Source: Pseudoclavibacter sp. CFCC 11306 (GTDB lineage: Bacteria > Actinomycetota > Actinomycetes > Actinomycetales > Microbacteriaceae). Taken from it: DNA of 64,000 nt. Of this stretch, positions 24,659-33,870 are shown piece by piece. The DNA lies in the NCBI RefSeq assembly GCF_008831235.1, contig NZ_WBKF01000001.1, positions 310,001-374,000 on the forward strand, written 5' to 3'. The notes under the pieces were generated by a model. The model saw nothing but the letters and a program-made list of their open reading frames with translations. It was not told the origin of the DNA and searched no databases. Numbering within the stretch: the first letter of the stretch is position 1; each line of letters begins with the position of its first letter. The position numbers and the translations under genes were made by a program.

Positions 24659-25937
24659 CGCTCCACCTGGGCAGCAGCAGCGACGCCTGCTTGCAGCCTG
24701 CGCGATCGTGCTCACCGCGCTCAACCTGCGTGGTGCGGCGACGATTCTGTCGCCGATCGTCGACTTGGTGAACCAGGACGTCGAACTCGACACCGTCATG
24801 CAGGGCGTGATCGGTGCACTTCCGCAGCTGCTCTTCGCCGGCGCCGGTCTGATCACCCCGCTGCTCGTCCGACGCATGTCGCTTCCGGCGCTCGCCGGCG
24901 CCGCCATGGTCGTGACCGCCGGGGGCCAGGTACTGCGCGCGTCGACGAACAGCGACCTCGCCTTCGGTCTGAGCACCGGACTCATCTTCTTGGCGATCGG
25001 CGTCGGCAACATCGTGGCACCGCCGACCATCAAACTGTTCTTCCCGCGTCATGTGGGCACGATGACCTCGGCCTACAGCATCACGCTCGGGCTCAGCACC
25101 GCTGTGCCGCCGATCTACATCGTCGTACTGTCTCATGCCGTCGGCTGGCGTATCGGGCTCGCCTCGTGGGCCGTACCCGCGTTCCTTGCCGCACTGCTGT
25201 GGGGCGTCGTGATCCTGACGAGCCGTCGCAGCCCGCGCGAGTCCGAGCCAGGCGACGCTCCCGCCCCTCCTGCGATGCGCGAGACCGCTGCCGGCGGCAC
25301 CAACGTCGACAACCGCAGCACGGTCAGCGCGGCAGATGCGCCCGGGAAGAGCCTGCAAGTGTGGCGAACCTGGCAGGGGTGGGGTATCGCGGTCATGATG
25401 GCTGCCCAGTCGACGGTCGTCTATGCCATGTTCGCGTGGCTGCCTGCGCTGCTGCGCGACGCCGGCGTCGACGCGGCCTCGGCGGCATTCGGACTGTCGC
25501 TGTTCACCGCTCTCGGCATTCTGCTCGGGGTGGTCATACCTCCGATGACCTCCCGCCAGGCGACGCTTCGCCCGTTGCTGGCTGTGTCGACGGTCTGCTT
25601 CGCCGTCGGCCTGATCGGGCTCATGGTGTCACCGGGCCACTTGTCGATGCTCTGGGTGGCAGCGCTCGGTCTCGGGCCACTGACGTTCTGCATGATCCTG
25701 GTGCTGATCCCCCTGCGGGCGCGTACGCAGATGCATGCCTCTCAGCTGTCCGCGTTCGTCCAGGGCGTCGGGTATCTCATCGCCGCCGCAGGGCCGTTCC
25801 TGTTCGGTCTGCTGCATGACCTCTCTGGGGGATGGACGCTGCCGTTGGCCTATCTGCTGGCCTGCGTCGCGATCTCACTGCCGTTCGCAGTCATCGGCAC
25901 TCGACCCGGCTACGTCGGCGATCCAGCACGTCGCTGA
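24651..25937 (+). CDS. MFS transporter, CynX/NimT family
   Basis: 428 residues with about 12 hydrophobic segments. The N-terminal LTALNLRGAATILSPIV is the LR-x-A/P helix of the cyanate/nitroimidazole (CynX/NimT) MFS group. A cytoplasmic loop of ~45 residues with charged and Ala-rich sequence (~195-240) separates the two halves. Substrates are unknown; family members move cyanate, nitroimidazoles or glyoxylate-type anions. GTG 24651 lies inside the end of the TauE gene with an AGAAAGG site upstream. Confidence 0.85.
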   Translation: MVDAPPGQQQRRLLAACAIVLTALNLRGAATILSPIVDLVNQDVELDTVMQGVIGALPQLLFAGAGLITPLLVRRMSLPALAGAAMVVTAGGQVLRASTNSDLAFGLSTGLIFLAIGVGNIVAPPTIKLFFPRHVGTMTSAYSITLGLSTAVPPIYIVVLSHAVGWRIGLASWAVPAFLAALLWGVVILTSRRSPRESEPGDAPAPPAMRETAAGGTNVDNRSTVSAADAPGKSLQVWRTWQGWGIAVMMAAQSTVVYAMFAWLPALLRDAGVDAASAAFGLSLFTALGILLGVVIPPMTSRQATLRPLLAVSTVCFAVGLIGLMVSPGHLSMLWVAALGLGPLTFCMILVLIPLRARTQMHASQLSAFVQGVGYLIAAAGPFLFGLLHDLSGGWTLPLAYLLACVAISLPFAVIGTRPGYVGDPARR

Positions 25938-26031
25938 CATCGGGTCGGCCTCCGCGCCCAGACCATCGGGCCGGCCGGAAGAGTCACGTCCAGACTCAAG
26001 GAATAATGCCCAGCCCCCAGGCAGAATGCGA

Positions 26032-26066
26032 GAAGCCCCTCGGAACCGATGATTCCGAGGGGCTTC
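26032..26066. terminator. Terminator between MFS gene and tRNA-Leu
   Basis: Perfect 14-bp stem GAAGCCCCTCGGAA (26032-26045) with TTCCGAGGGGCTTC (26053-26066), loop CCGATGA. It lies 7 nt beyond the tRNA-Leu 3' end on the minus strand and can also end the plus-strand MFS transcript. Confidence 0.8.
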
Positions 26067-26072
26067 GTTCTG

Positions 26073-26160
26073 TGCCCGAGAGGGGACTTGAACCCCTACC
26101 CACGATAATTTGTGGACTAGCACCTCAAGCTAGCGCGTCTACCTATTCCGCCACCCGGGC
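26073..26160 (-). tRNA. tRNA-Leu (anticodon GAG)
   Basis: 88-nt class II tRNA. The acceptor stem GCCCGGG pairs with CTCGGGC (one G-U), discriminator A. The D-arm is GTGGCGGAATAGGTAGAC. The anticodon stem CTAGC/GCTAG encloses the loop TTGAGGT with anticodon GAG. The variable arm is long and the T-loop GTTCAAG is present. CCA is not encoded. It stands alone. Confidence 0.95.
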
Positions 26161-26368
26161 TGGTGCTGTGCCCCGCAGGGCACCAGATGAGATTAGCACG
26201 TTTGCCGTGAAGTGGGAAAACTGGTGGGGCACGTCGCACCGAATCGGCCTGAGACCGGCGATCTGAGGGTGCCGGGTGGGTGTATCCCGGGCATGTCTCC
26301 TGCCGTACAGATGACGCTCGTGGTCGGTCGGGAGCAGTCACCAGCGTGCGGCAGGATACGATTTCGTC

Positions 26369-27748
26369 ATGGTCATTCATGACGACGCTGCAGGCGTTCC
26401 CTCAGACTCACACGTCAGTGCTGCTCGTCATGGTGACGATGACGCCGACCTGCCGGATGTGGTGCGCATCGTTCGCGACCTGGTGCGCTTCGACACGACG
26501 AACTACGGCGGCGGCAACGCCAAAGGAGAGGGTCCGGCGGCGGCCTACATCGCAGACTTCCTGCGCTCGCAGGGGCTCGACCCCGTGATCGTCGGTCCCG
26601 CAGCGACGCCGGATGCCCCGGCGCGTCCCAGCGTCATCGCGCGCTGGCCGGGACAAGACAGCACGCTTCCTCCGCTGGTGCTGCACGGCCACACCGATGT
26701 GGTGCCGGCCGACGCGAGCGACTGGAGCGTCGATCCCTTCGCCGGAGTCATTCGCGACGGCTGTCTGTGGGGGCGGGGCAGCGTCGACATGAAGAACATG
26801 CTCGGTCTGATCCTGGCGAACGTGCAGCACTTCACCGAGCAGGGCAGACGACCGCGACGCGACGTCATCCTGGCATTCTTCGCCGACGAGGAGGCCGGTG
26901 GCGCGGCCGGTGCCGCCTGGCTGGTACGTCAGCATCCAGAGCTCTTCGCCGATGCTCGAGTGGCTCTGAGCGAGGTCGGAGGGTACACGATCACCGTCGG
27001 TGACCGACGGGCGTATCTCCTGCAGACAGGAGAGAAGGGGCATACCTGGCTGCGGCTGCGAGCACGCGGTACGGCCGGCCACGCTTCGGCGGTGAACCAT
27101 GACAACCCAGTCACCGCGATCGCGCGGGCGGTCTCTGCGATCGGGGCGATCGAATGGCCGATCGAGCTGACCGAGACGACGCGAGCGCTGGTCGAAGGCA
27201 TCCGCGATCTGGCCGGACTGCCCGCCTCAACGCCGCCCGAAGACGTGGTCGCCGCCGCGGGCTTCGCGAAACCGTTTCTGAGCGCCACGCTGCGCAACAC
27301 CACGACTCCCACTGTCATCAACGCCGGATACATGCAGAACGTCATTCCGGCGTCGGCCGAGGCGCTCGTCGATGTGCGCCCTCTGCCCGGACAGGAGGAA
27401 CCGGTGCTCGCGCGGGTTCGTGAGGCTGCTGGCCCCGACGTCGCCATCGAGATCATCGAACAGGGCATCGGCTACGAATCGTCGTTCGACGGCGACTTCG
27501 TCCAGGCGATCCAGGAGTCGATCGCCCTGCACGACCCTGAGGCGGTCGTGCTTCCATATCTGCTGAACGCCGGCACCGACAACGTGTGTCTCACTCAGCT
27601 GGGCATCACCGGATACGGGTTCGTGCCGACCCGAGTGCCAGACGACTTCGACTTTCCGGGTTCGTATCATGCGGTCGACGAGCGCATTCCGCTCTCGGCT
27701 CTGCTGTTCGGCGAAGAGGTGCTCGGCGATCTGCTCGAACGGTACTGA
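26369..27748 (+). CDS. M20 family metallopeptidase
   Basis: 459 residues. Di-zinc site residues are HGHTDVVPAD (~residues 110-119), WGRGSVDMKN (~133-142) and the catalytic Glu pair in ADEEAGG (~172-178). The dimerisation domain runs from about 215 to 330 (GHTWLRLRARGTAGHAS). A late His is in DEGVPLSAL-like GSYHAVDERIPLSAL. M20 enzymes cleave dipeptides, acyl-amino acids or related amides; the substrate is unknown. The ATG lies 6 nt after TACGAT (26357-26362), a leaderless arrangement. It precedes uppP, a conserved actinobacterial neighbour. Confidence 0.9.
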   Translation: MVIHDDAAGVPSDSHVSAARHGDDDADLPDVVRIVRDLVRFDTTNYGGGNAKGEGPAAAYIADFLRSQGLDPVIVGPAATPDAPARPSVIARWPGQDSTLPPLVLHGHTDVVPADASDWSVDPFAGVIRDGCLWGRGSVDMKNMLGLILANVQHFTEQGRRPRRDVILAFFADEEAGGAAGAAWLVRQHPELFADARVALSEVGGYTITVGDRRAYLLQTGEKGHTWLRLRARGTAGHASAVNHDNPVTAIARAVSAIGAIEWPIELTETTRALVEGIRDLAGLPASTPPEDVVAAAGFAKPFLSATLRNTTTPTVINAGYMQNVIPASAEALVDVRPLPGQEEPVLARVREAAGPDVAIEIIEQGIGYESSFDGDFVQAIQESIALHDPEAVVLPYLLNAGTDNVCLTQLGITGYGFVPTRVPDDFDFPGSYHAVDERIPLSALLFGEEVLGDLLERY

Positions 27749-27793
27749 CCGAGCCCGTGACACCCGGTTCGGCGGATGCCGGCGTCGGTGGTC

Positions 27794-27799
27794 TAGTCT
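27794..27799 (+). promoter_or_regulatory. -10 box upstream of uppP
   Basis: TAGTCT at 27794-27799, which would give a leader of about 95 nt before the preferred uppP start at 27899. No clear -35. Confidence 0.35.
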
Positions 27800-27898
27800 G
27801 GTGTGCGGCACCCGTGCGAAGCCGACGGGCCTGCCACGGCGCGCTCTTCGCGTCCGTGCCTGACATCACCAAGTGCTGATCACCGGAAAGGTGTGCTG

Positions 27899-28729
27899 TT
27901 GTCCATCCTCGACGCCCTCATCCTCGGACTGGTGCAGGGGCTCACTGAGTTCCTGCCCATCTCATCGAGCGCGCATCTGCGCATCGTCGGCGAGTTCCTG
28001 CCGGGAGCGGAAGACCCCGGGGCGGCGTTCACAGCCATCATCCAGCTGGGCACCGAAGCAGCCGTGATCGTCTACTTCTGGAAGGACTTCGTCCGAATCG
28101 TCAGGGCCTGGTTCGCAGCGCTGTTCGGCCGCATCCCTCGCAACGACCCCGATGCGCGCATGGGGTGGGTCATCATCATCGGCACCATTCCGATCGGAGT
28201 CTTGGGGCTGCTCTTCAAAGACCAGATCGAGACCACGCTGCGCAGTCTCTGGATCGTGGCCATCATGCTCATCGTCTTCGGCATCGTGCTCGGTGCGGTC
28301 GACCGCTGGGCGCCGAAGCGCAAGAGCCTCGGCGACTTGACCCTGCGAGACGGTCTGTTCATGGGGCTGGGTCAGGCGCTCGCGCTGATCCCCGGCGTCT
28401 CTCGGTCAGGCGGTACGACCACCGTCGGCCGCGGACTCTCCTACGATCGCCCGACAGCGGCGAAGTACTCGTTCTATCTCGCCGTACCAGCCGTAGTGAT
28501 CTCGGGATTCTTCCAGCTGATCGAGTCGGTTCGCGGAGAGACCCATGATGTTCCTGAGTTCCTCCCGACCCTGGTGGCGACCATCGTGTCGTTCGTCGTG
28601 GGCTGGTTCGTCATCGACCGTCTGATGAAATACCTGCAGCGCGGTTCGTTCGCGCCGTTCGTGATCTACCGAGTGGTGCTCGGCGTCGCACTGATCATTC
28701 TGCTGAGCACCGGCGTCATCGCCGCCTGA
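27899..28729 (+). CDS. uppP: Undecaprenyl-diphosphate phosphatase
   Basis: 276 residues from TTG 27899, chosen because GGAAAGG (27885-27891) stands 7 nt upstream; an in-frame GTG at 27893 is only 1 nt from that site. UppP (BacA) recycles the lipid carrier of peptidoglycan synthesis and gives bacitracin tolerance. Family motifs are EFLPISSSAHLRIVGE (~18-33), with the catalytic Glu/Ser area, and PGVSRSGGTT (~163-172). About eight membrane segments are visible. An 18-nt gap separates it from mshC. Confidence 0.95.
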   Translation: MSILDALILGLVQGLTEFLPISSSAHLRIVGEFLPGAEDPGAAFTAIIQLGTEAAVIVYFWKDFVRIVRAWFAALFGRIPRNDPDARMGWVIIIGTIPIGVLGLLFKDQIETTLRSLWIVAIMLIVFGIVLGAVDRWAPKRKSLGDLTLRDGLFMGLGQALALIPGVSRSGGTTTVGRGLSYDRPTAAKYSFYLAVPAVVISGFFQLIESVRGETHDVPEFLPTLVATIVSFVVGWFVIDRLMKYLQRGSFAPFVIYRVVLGVALIILLSTGVIAA

Positions 28730-28747
28730 GAACGTTAGGCTCGTACT

Positions 28748-30031
28748 GTGAAGAGTTGGTCGACACCTGCACCGCCCCATCTGCCCTCTGCGGCCGCCCC
28801 ACGCCCGGTGCGCATCTACGATCACGCGAGCGATGCGCTGCAGCCGGCGTCCGAAGACGGCCGCACCGCACGTCTGTACGTCTGCGGCATCACCCCCTAC
28901 GATGCCACGCACATCGGCCATGCCACCACCTATCTCGCCTACGATCTGCTGAACCGGGCTCTTGTCGACAGCGGAGTCGCCGTGCAGTATGCGCAGAACG
29001 TCACCGACGTCGACGACCCTCTGCTGGAGCGCGCGGAGCAGACCGGTGCCGACTGGGAGGCTCTGGCGGCCCAACAGATCGAGCTCTACCGTACCGACAT
29101 GGCCTGGCTGTCGGCGCTTGCGCCAGCGCATCTCGTGGGAGTCACCGAAGTCATCGATGAGATCGGTCAGGCGGTTCTCGAACTGATCGAACGCGGCTTC
29201 GCCTATCGCGTCGAGAGCCCCGACGCCGAAGAGGACATCTACTTCGACGTGCGCGCCGCAGACGCGGCGCTGGCCGCGTGGACGCTCGGCGAAGAGTCGC
29301 GCTACTCGCTCGAACAGATGGTGCGCTTCTTCGCAGAGCGTGGGGGAGACCCCAAGCGCCCCGGCAAACGTGATCGTCTCGACCCACTGCTGTGGAGAGC
29401 CGAACGACAGGGCGAGCCCTCCTGGCAGGTGATCGGGCTGCCGGTCGGTCGTCCCGGCTGGCACATCGAGTGCTCGGTCATCGCCGAACGCTGTCTCGGG
29501 CCGAACTTCGACGTGCAGGGCGGCGGGTCAGACCTGATCTTCCCACACCATGAGATGTCGTCAGGCCACGCCACGGCGATCAACGAGCTGCCCTTGGCCC
29601 GCATCTACAGCCATGTGGGCATGGTCGCATACCGAGGCCGCAAGATGAGCAAGTCGCTGGGCAATCTCGTGTTCGTACACCGTCTGCGCGACGCCGGCAT
29701 CGAACCGGATGCCGTCCGGGCTGCCGTCTTCACACATCACTACCGTTCCGACTGGGAGTGGCACGACGCCGACGTGGCCAAGGCACAGGAGCGTCTGGCT
29801 GAGTGGCGCAGCGCCTATCAGGTGGCCATGCAGGGCAGCGACCACCGTCGTGAGGCCGACAACCCGGTGCTGGCGAATCTTCGCCAGGCCCTGGCCAACG
29901 ACCTCGATGCGCCGCGCGCACTGAGCGTGCTCGACGCCTGGGCCGACAGCCCTGAGGCGCCGGAGCTCATCGCGGACGCCGCGCAGGCGCTGCTTGGCAT
30001 CGATCTGACCAGAAAGGCCGATGTCGCATGA
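28748..30031 (+). CDS. mshC: Mycothiol ligase MshC (Cys:GlcN-Ins ligase)
   Basis: 427 residues, related to cysteinyl-tRNA synthetase but shorter. It joins cysteine to GlcN-Ins in mycothiol synthesis. The N-terminus MKSWSTPAPPHLPS is of the MshC type. Zinc and ATP motifs are CGITPYDATHIGHA (~residues 45-58), GRPGWHIECSVIA (~235-247), FPHHEMSSGHA (~260-270) and KMSKSLGN (KMSKS loop, ~299-306). It lacks the tRNA-binding C-terminal domain of CysS. GTG 28748 is 6 nt after TAGGCT, a leaderless start. The stop overlaps the HAD gene (ATGA). Confidence 0.95.
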   Translation: MKSWSTPAPPHLPSAAAPRPVRIYDHASDALQPASEDGRTARLYVCGITPYDATHIGHATTYLAYDLLNRALVDSGVAVQYAQNVTDVDDPLLERAEQTGADWEALAAQQIELYRTDMAWLSALAPAHLVGVTEVIDEIGQAVLELIERGFAYRVESPDAEEDIYFDVRAADAALAAWTLGEESRYSLEQMVRFFAERGGDPKRPGKRDRLDPLLWRAERQGEPSWQVIGLPVGRPGWHIECSVIAERCLGPNFDVQGGGSDLIFPHHEMSSGHATAINELPLARIYSHVGMVAYRGRKMSKSLGNLVFVHRLRDAGIEPDAVRAAVFTHHYRSDWEWHDADVAKAQERLAEWRSAYQVAMQGSDHRREADNPVLANLRQALANDLDAPRALSVLDAWADSPEAPELIADAAQALLGIDLTRKADVA

Positions 30032-30702
30032 GCGCAGGTGAGCTCGAAGCCGTCTGCTGGGATATGGACGGCACCCTGATCGACTCCGAGCGCTACTGGA
30101 TAGAGTCTGAGGTCGACCTCGTCGGCGAGCACGGCGGAGTCTGGACCGAGCAGGACGCCAAGGCCAGCGTGGGAGCGGCGCTCGACGTCATGGCCCGACT
30201 CGTGATCGCTGCTGGGGTCGATCTGCCGGTCGAAGAGGTCATCCGCACAGTGAGCGCTGGCGTGGCCGATCGCTACGCCTCACTGGGCATTCCCTGGCGG
30301 CCGGGCGTGCTCGACCTGCTGCAGGAGCTGCGTGACGCAGGCGTCCCGCAGTCGATCGTAACGATGTCGCACGCCGACACGGCGAGCGCCATTGCCGAGG
30401 CGGCCCCAGCCGGCGTGTTCCAGCATGTGATCACCGGCGATCGGGTCGCACACGGCAAGCCCCACCCCGATCCGTACCTCACCGCGCTCGAACACTTGGG
30501 CACGAGTGCCGCCGGGACGATCGCCTTCGAAGACTCCCAGACGGGCGTGAGCAGCGCATCCGCCGCAGGTCTGCTGACCATCGCGGTGCCCTGCGTGCTT
30601 CCGCTGCCCGAATCGAGCGACTATCTGCTGTGGGAGACACTGCAAGGAGTCGACGTCGCACTGCTGCGTCAGACGGTCGCAGAGCAGATGCACAACGCAT
30701 GA
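30028..30702 (+). CDS. HAD-superfamily phosphatase
   Basis: 224 residues. Motif I WDMDGTLIDSE (~residues 10-20), motif II in SIVTMSH, Lys in HGKPHPDPY and motif III FEDSQTGV define a beta-phosphoglucomutase/phosphoglycolate-type HAD with a helical cap. The substrate is unknown. It is translationally coupled to mshC upstream and trmI downstream by ATGA overlaps. This order is conserved in actinobacteria and may reflect co-expression rather than a mycothiol function. Confidence 0.88.
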   Translation: MSAGELEAVCWDMDGTLIDSERYWIESEVDLVGEHGGVWTEQDAKASVGAALDVMARLVIAAGVDLPVEEVIRTVSAGVADRYASLGIPWRPGVLDLLQELRDAGVPQSIVTMSHADTASAIAEAAPAGVFQHVITGDRVAHGKPHPDPYLTALEHLGTSAAGTIAFEDSQTGVSSASAAGLLTIAVPCVLPLPESSDYLLWETLQGVDVALLRQTVAEQMHNA

Positions 30703-31754
30703 ACGAGACAGACGAGATGACTGACCACACCCCAGCCGCACCGCAGCACGAGGCCACCGCCCATGACTCGTCGAGCGCAGGAGGCGAGATGCAGCACGGC
30801 GCCCTTCGCGTCGGCGATAAAGTGCAGCTGACCGGCCCAAAGGCCCGGATGCACACGCTGATTCTGCAGCGCGGCGCCGAGTTTCACACCAACAAGGGCG
30901 CGATTCGTCATGACGACCTCATCGGCGCTCCCGACGGCAGCGTGATCGAGTCGACGCAGGGCGTGCGCTACCTGGCGCTGCGCCCGCTGCTGCGTGACGA
31001 GGTGCTGTCGATGCCACGCGGCGCCGCGATCATCTATCCGAAAGACGCCGTGCAGATTCTGGCGCTGGCCGACGTGCACCCCGGGGCGCGGGTGGTCGAG
31101 GCGGGTGTCGGGTCGGGCGCCCTGAGCATGTGGCTGCTGCGCAGCCTGGGCGATTCCGGCAGACTGTTCTCGTTCGAGCGACGCGAGGAGTTCGCCGAGA
31201 TCGCGGATGCGAACGTCAGCGGACACTTCGGCCGTCACCCCGAGAACTGGACGGTGACGGTCGGCGATCTGCAGCAGGAGCTGCCTGCGGTGGTCGCCGA
31301 CGGCTCGGCCGATGCAGTCATCCTCGACATGCTCGCGCCGTGGGAGACGATCGACGCGGCGGCGGCGGCTCTGCGACCCGGCGGTGTGCTCGTGGTCTAC
31401 GTCGCGACTGTCACGCAGCTGTCGCGCGTGTCCGAGACGATTCGCGATCGCGGCTGCTTCACAGTGCCGCAGGCCACCGAGACGATGGAACGCGAGTGGC
31501 ACGTCGAGGGACTCGCCGTGCGCCCCGAACATCGCATGATCGGTCACACCGGCTTTCTCACGTCGGCTCGCAGGCTGGCCGATGGGGTCGACCTCCCCGA
31601 GATCTCTCGCCGACCGGCCAAAGACGCCTTCGACCCCGACGACCTGGCCGTCTGGACGCCAGGCTCGGTCGGTGCGCGGAACACGTCTGAGAAGAAGCTG
31701 CGCAAGTCGGTGCGCACGGCGCAGCGTCAGCGCGAGCAGCGGGCAGCCGAGTAG
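30699..31754 (+). CDS. trmI: tRNA (adenine-N1)-methyltransferase TrmI
   Basis: 351 residues if started at ATG 30699 (ATGA overlap with the HAD gene); ATG 30717 is an alternative. TrmI methylates A58 in the T-loop of tRNAs. An N-terminal extension of ~35 residues is low complexity. Then come an N-terminal beta domain (LRVGDKVQLTGPKARMHT) and the SAM-binding fold VVEAGVGSGALSMWLLR (~residues 131-147), with the ILDMLAPWE motif IV (~208-216). In many actinobacteria trmI directly precedes the proteasomal ATPase gene; here an FKBP gene follows. The C-terminus is Lys/Arg-rich. Confidence 0.92.
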   Translation: MNETDEMTDHTPAAPQHEATAHDSSSAGGEMQHGALRVGDKVQLTGPKARMHTLILQRGAEFHTNKGAIRHDDLIGAPDGSVIESTQGVRYLALRPLLRDEVLSMPRGAAIIYPKDAVQILALADVHPGARVVEAGVGSGALSMWLLRSLGDSGRLFSFERREEFAEIADANVSGHFGRHPENWTVTVGDLQQELPAVVADGSADAVILDMLAPWETIDAAAAALRPGGVLVVYVATVTQLSRVSETIRDRGCFTVPQATETMEREWHVEGLAVRPEHRMIGHTGFLTSARRLADGVDLPEISRRPAKDAFDPDDLAVWTPGSVGARNTSEKKLRKSVRTAQRQREQRAAE

Positions 31755-31778
31755 GCTGTCACACGGATTGGAGAACAC

Positions 31779-32738
31779 ATGCGTTCACAGAAGGCCATGA
31801 GATCGACCATCGGCGCCGGTGTGGGTGTGCTCGCACTGGTCGGTGCGCTGCTCGCGGGGTGCTCGTCGCAGCCCGATCGTGCAGTCGCATCCGGCGACGC
31901 GTCGGATGCGGTGGTCGCCTCGGACTTCGACCTCTCGCGGTCGAGCATCGACCCGAAGCCGGATCTGCAGGTCGACGGAACACAGCTGAGCATCGGCAGC
32001 GCCGGCGACGGCCGCTTCGTCGACGTCGATCAGGACGCAGTGCTGCTGGGCGTGAGCATGTTCAATCTGAAGACCGGCAAGGCGCTCGGCCAGGCCGCAG
32101 ATCTCCCCGCTGTGTCGGTGTCATTTCTGCGCGGTCTGAACTCTCCTGTCTATGGAGCGATCGCAGACGCGCTCAAAGGTCAGCGCGTGGGTGACGTCTT
32201 CACCCTGGTGGTGCCCAACGTCGACGGAGCAGATCCCAGTTCGACGGACGGCAGCGGTGCCGGCGACGTCGTCGTGATCGGCACCGTGCGAGACAGCTTC
32301 CCGGCTCGGGCCCACGGCGCGGAACAGGCACCGGTCAACGGATTCCCGCAGGTGGTGCGCGACACGACAGGCCGACCTGGGCTGGTGCTGGGCGACGAAT
32401 ACTCATCCGCCGGAGCACCCGAGTCGGCTGTGCTGGTCAAAGGCGATTCGAAAGAGACCGCCCAGGCAGGCGACACCGTGCAGCTGCAGATGACGATGTT
32501 CGACACCTCGGCGAAGACCCGCAGCGCCAAGGTGCTGCAGTCGACGTGGGACGACGGACAGCTCACTCAGCTGAAGCTGGACGATTCGGACGACGCGTTC
32601 TTAGGGCTGATGGAGCGCACCCTCACGTCGGTGCCGATCGGTTCGCAGGTCATCGTGCACGTGCCGACCAGCTATCAGTCGCAGGTCGGCGATCTGCTGG
32701 TGATCGACGTGCTGGCACGCACTCCGGCTGCTGAGTGA
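31779..32738 (+). CDS. FKBP-type peptidyl-prolyl isomerase-like lipoprotein
   Basis: 319 residues. The signal peptide with lipobox LLAGC (~residue 28) predicts a lipid-anchored extracytoplasmic protein. Two diverged FKBP-like halves follow: one ending ALKGQRVGDVFTLVVPN (~126-142), the other ending SVPIGSQVIVHVPTSYQ and LLVIDVLART (~286-317). Catalytic aromatic residues of classical FKBPs are poorly conserved, so isomerase activity is uncertain. A TAGGCT box overlaps the trmI stop (31752-31757), and TTGGAGAAC precedes the ATG. It stands before pafBC. Confidence 0.75.
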   Translation: MRSQKAMRSTIGAGVGVLALVGALLAGCSSQPDRAVASGDASDAVVASDFDLSRSSIDPKPDLQVDGTQLSIGSAGDGRFVDVDQDAVLLGVSMFNLKTGKALGQAADLPAVSVSFLRGLNSPVYGAIADALKGQRVGDVFTLVVPNVDGADPSSTDGSGAGDVVVIGTVRDSFPARAHGAEQAPVNGFPQVVRDTTGRPGLVLGDEYSSAGAPESAVLVKGDSKETAQAGDTVQLQMTMFDTSAKTRSAKVLQSTWDDGQLTQLKLDDSDDAFLGLMERTLTSVPIGSQVIVHVPTSYQSQVGDLLVIDVLARTPAAE

Positions 32739-32742
32739 GACC

Positions 32743-33870
32743 ATGGCCGATCGGGTGACCGCGCAGGAGCGGATGCTCAATCTCGTACTGGCCCTCCAGC
32801 ACACACGCTTCGGCCTCACGAAGCGACAGATCCTGAGCGAGGTGTCGGGGTACAGCGACGACTTGGCGTCCGGAGTCTCGATGTCGGCGCTCGAACGACG
32901 GTTCGAACGGGACAAAGCCGCGCTGCGTGCCCTCGGCATCGACGTCGTCGCCGCCGACGATGTCTGGACTCCCGGTGACAACCAGCTCACTCGGTATCAC
33001 ATCGACGAGCAGGCGTATGCGCTGCCAGAAGACCTCGAGCTCAGCGGCGCCGATCTCGGTCTGCTCACCGCCGCGGCTCTGCTGCTCTCGCGGCTTGACG
33101 CACCGGAAGGCCGAAGGGTCGCAGAACGGGCCCGAGCCCTTGGCGCGCCCCAGGACGCCGCCGCTGACCGCGATGCCGCGTCCGACGCTGCACAGGAGCG
33201 TTCGGCTGAGCTGGTGGTCGGCGGTCTGCTCGATCTCATGGTCTACGAACCGAACCTGCGGCCGCTCCAGTCTGCCGTGCTCGAAGGCCGCATCGTGCGC
33301 TTCGACTACCACACGCAGGATCATCAGCGCACCACGCGGCGCACGCTGCTGCCGCTGGCGGTCGTGCTGGTCGACGGCCGCTGGCATGTGCACGGCGTCG
33401 ACCTCGACCGTCTGCCGAAGCGTGCGGAGCGACTGGACGCCCCGGAGCTGCGGCGCACTTTTCTGCTGCAGCGCATCCGCGGAGTCGTCCGGCCCCTCGA
33501 GGAGAGCGAGCTGCAGAGCGGCCGTGTGCGCGACGCGCAGACGATCGCCGCCGAACGCAGCCGCGAGGAGTGGGCTGAGTCGGTCGTCGCCGACCTCGAG
33601 CGACTGCGCCAGGAACAGAGCGCCCGGCTGCAGGTGCGACCAGGCAGCGAGGCTGCGGTGCGCCTCGGCGACCGACTGCATGCCGTCGGCGATGCGGCGA
33701 CGCCCGAGACGACGTTCGACGTGCTGACGACGGACTACGACCTGCTCGCCGACGAGATCACCGGGTACGGCGACGAGGTGACCGTGATCTCGCCCGAGAG
33801 CCTGCGCACCCGTGTCGAGGCCAAGCTGCGCCGTCTGCTGGCCGACCACACCGGAGAGGGCGAGCGATGA
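32743..33870 (+). CDS. pafB: WYL-domain transcriptional regulator PafB
   Basis: 375 residues. An N-terminal winged helix-turn-helix (~residues 8-60: ERMLNLVLALQHTRFGLTKR) is followed by a WYL domain (~170-240: VRFDYHTQDHQRTTRRTLLP and VLVDGRWHVHGVDLD; WHVHGVD stands for the WYL tract) and a C-terminal WCX domain. PafB and PafC form the activator of the LexA-independent DNA-damage regulon in mycobacteria. It overlaps pafC by 4 nt (ATGA). A long charged insert lies between HTH and WYL. Confidence 0.9.
   Translation: MADRVTAQERMLNLVLALQHTRFGLTKRQILSEVSGYSDDLASGVSMSALERRFERDKAALRALGIDVVAADDVWTPGDNQLTRYHIDEQAYALPEDLELSGADLGLLTAAALLLSRLDAPEGRRVAERARALGAPQDAAADRDAASDAAQERSAELVVGGLLDLMVYEPNLRPLQSAVLEGRIVRFDYHTQDHQRTTRRTLLPLAVVLVDGRWHVHGVDLDRLPKRAERLDAPELRRTFLLQRIRGVVRPLEESELQSGRVRDAQTIAAERSREEWAESVVADLERLRQEQSARLQVRPGSEAAVRLGDRLHAVGDAATPETTFDVLTTDYDLLADEITGYGDEVTVISPESLRTRVEAKLRRLLADHTGEGER

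Noticed and set aside
22385-25033. A very long open frame (882 codons) on the minus strand across the DyP, TauE and MFS genes
   Set aside because: It lies opposite three well-supported genes, has a Gln/His/Arg-rich composition typical of antisense frames in GC-rich DNA, and shows no motif.
27803-27898. N-terminal extension of UppP from 27803
   Set aside because: UppP proteins begin close to the SILDALILGLVQG segment, and GGAAAGG is ideally placed for TTG 27899.
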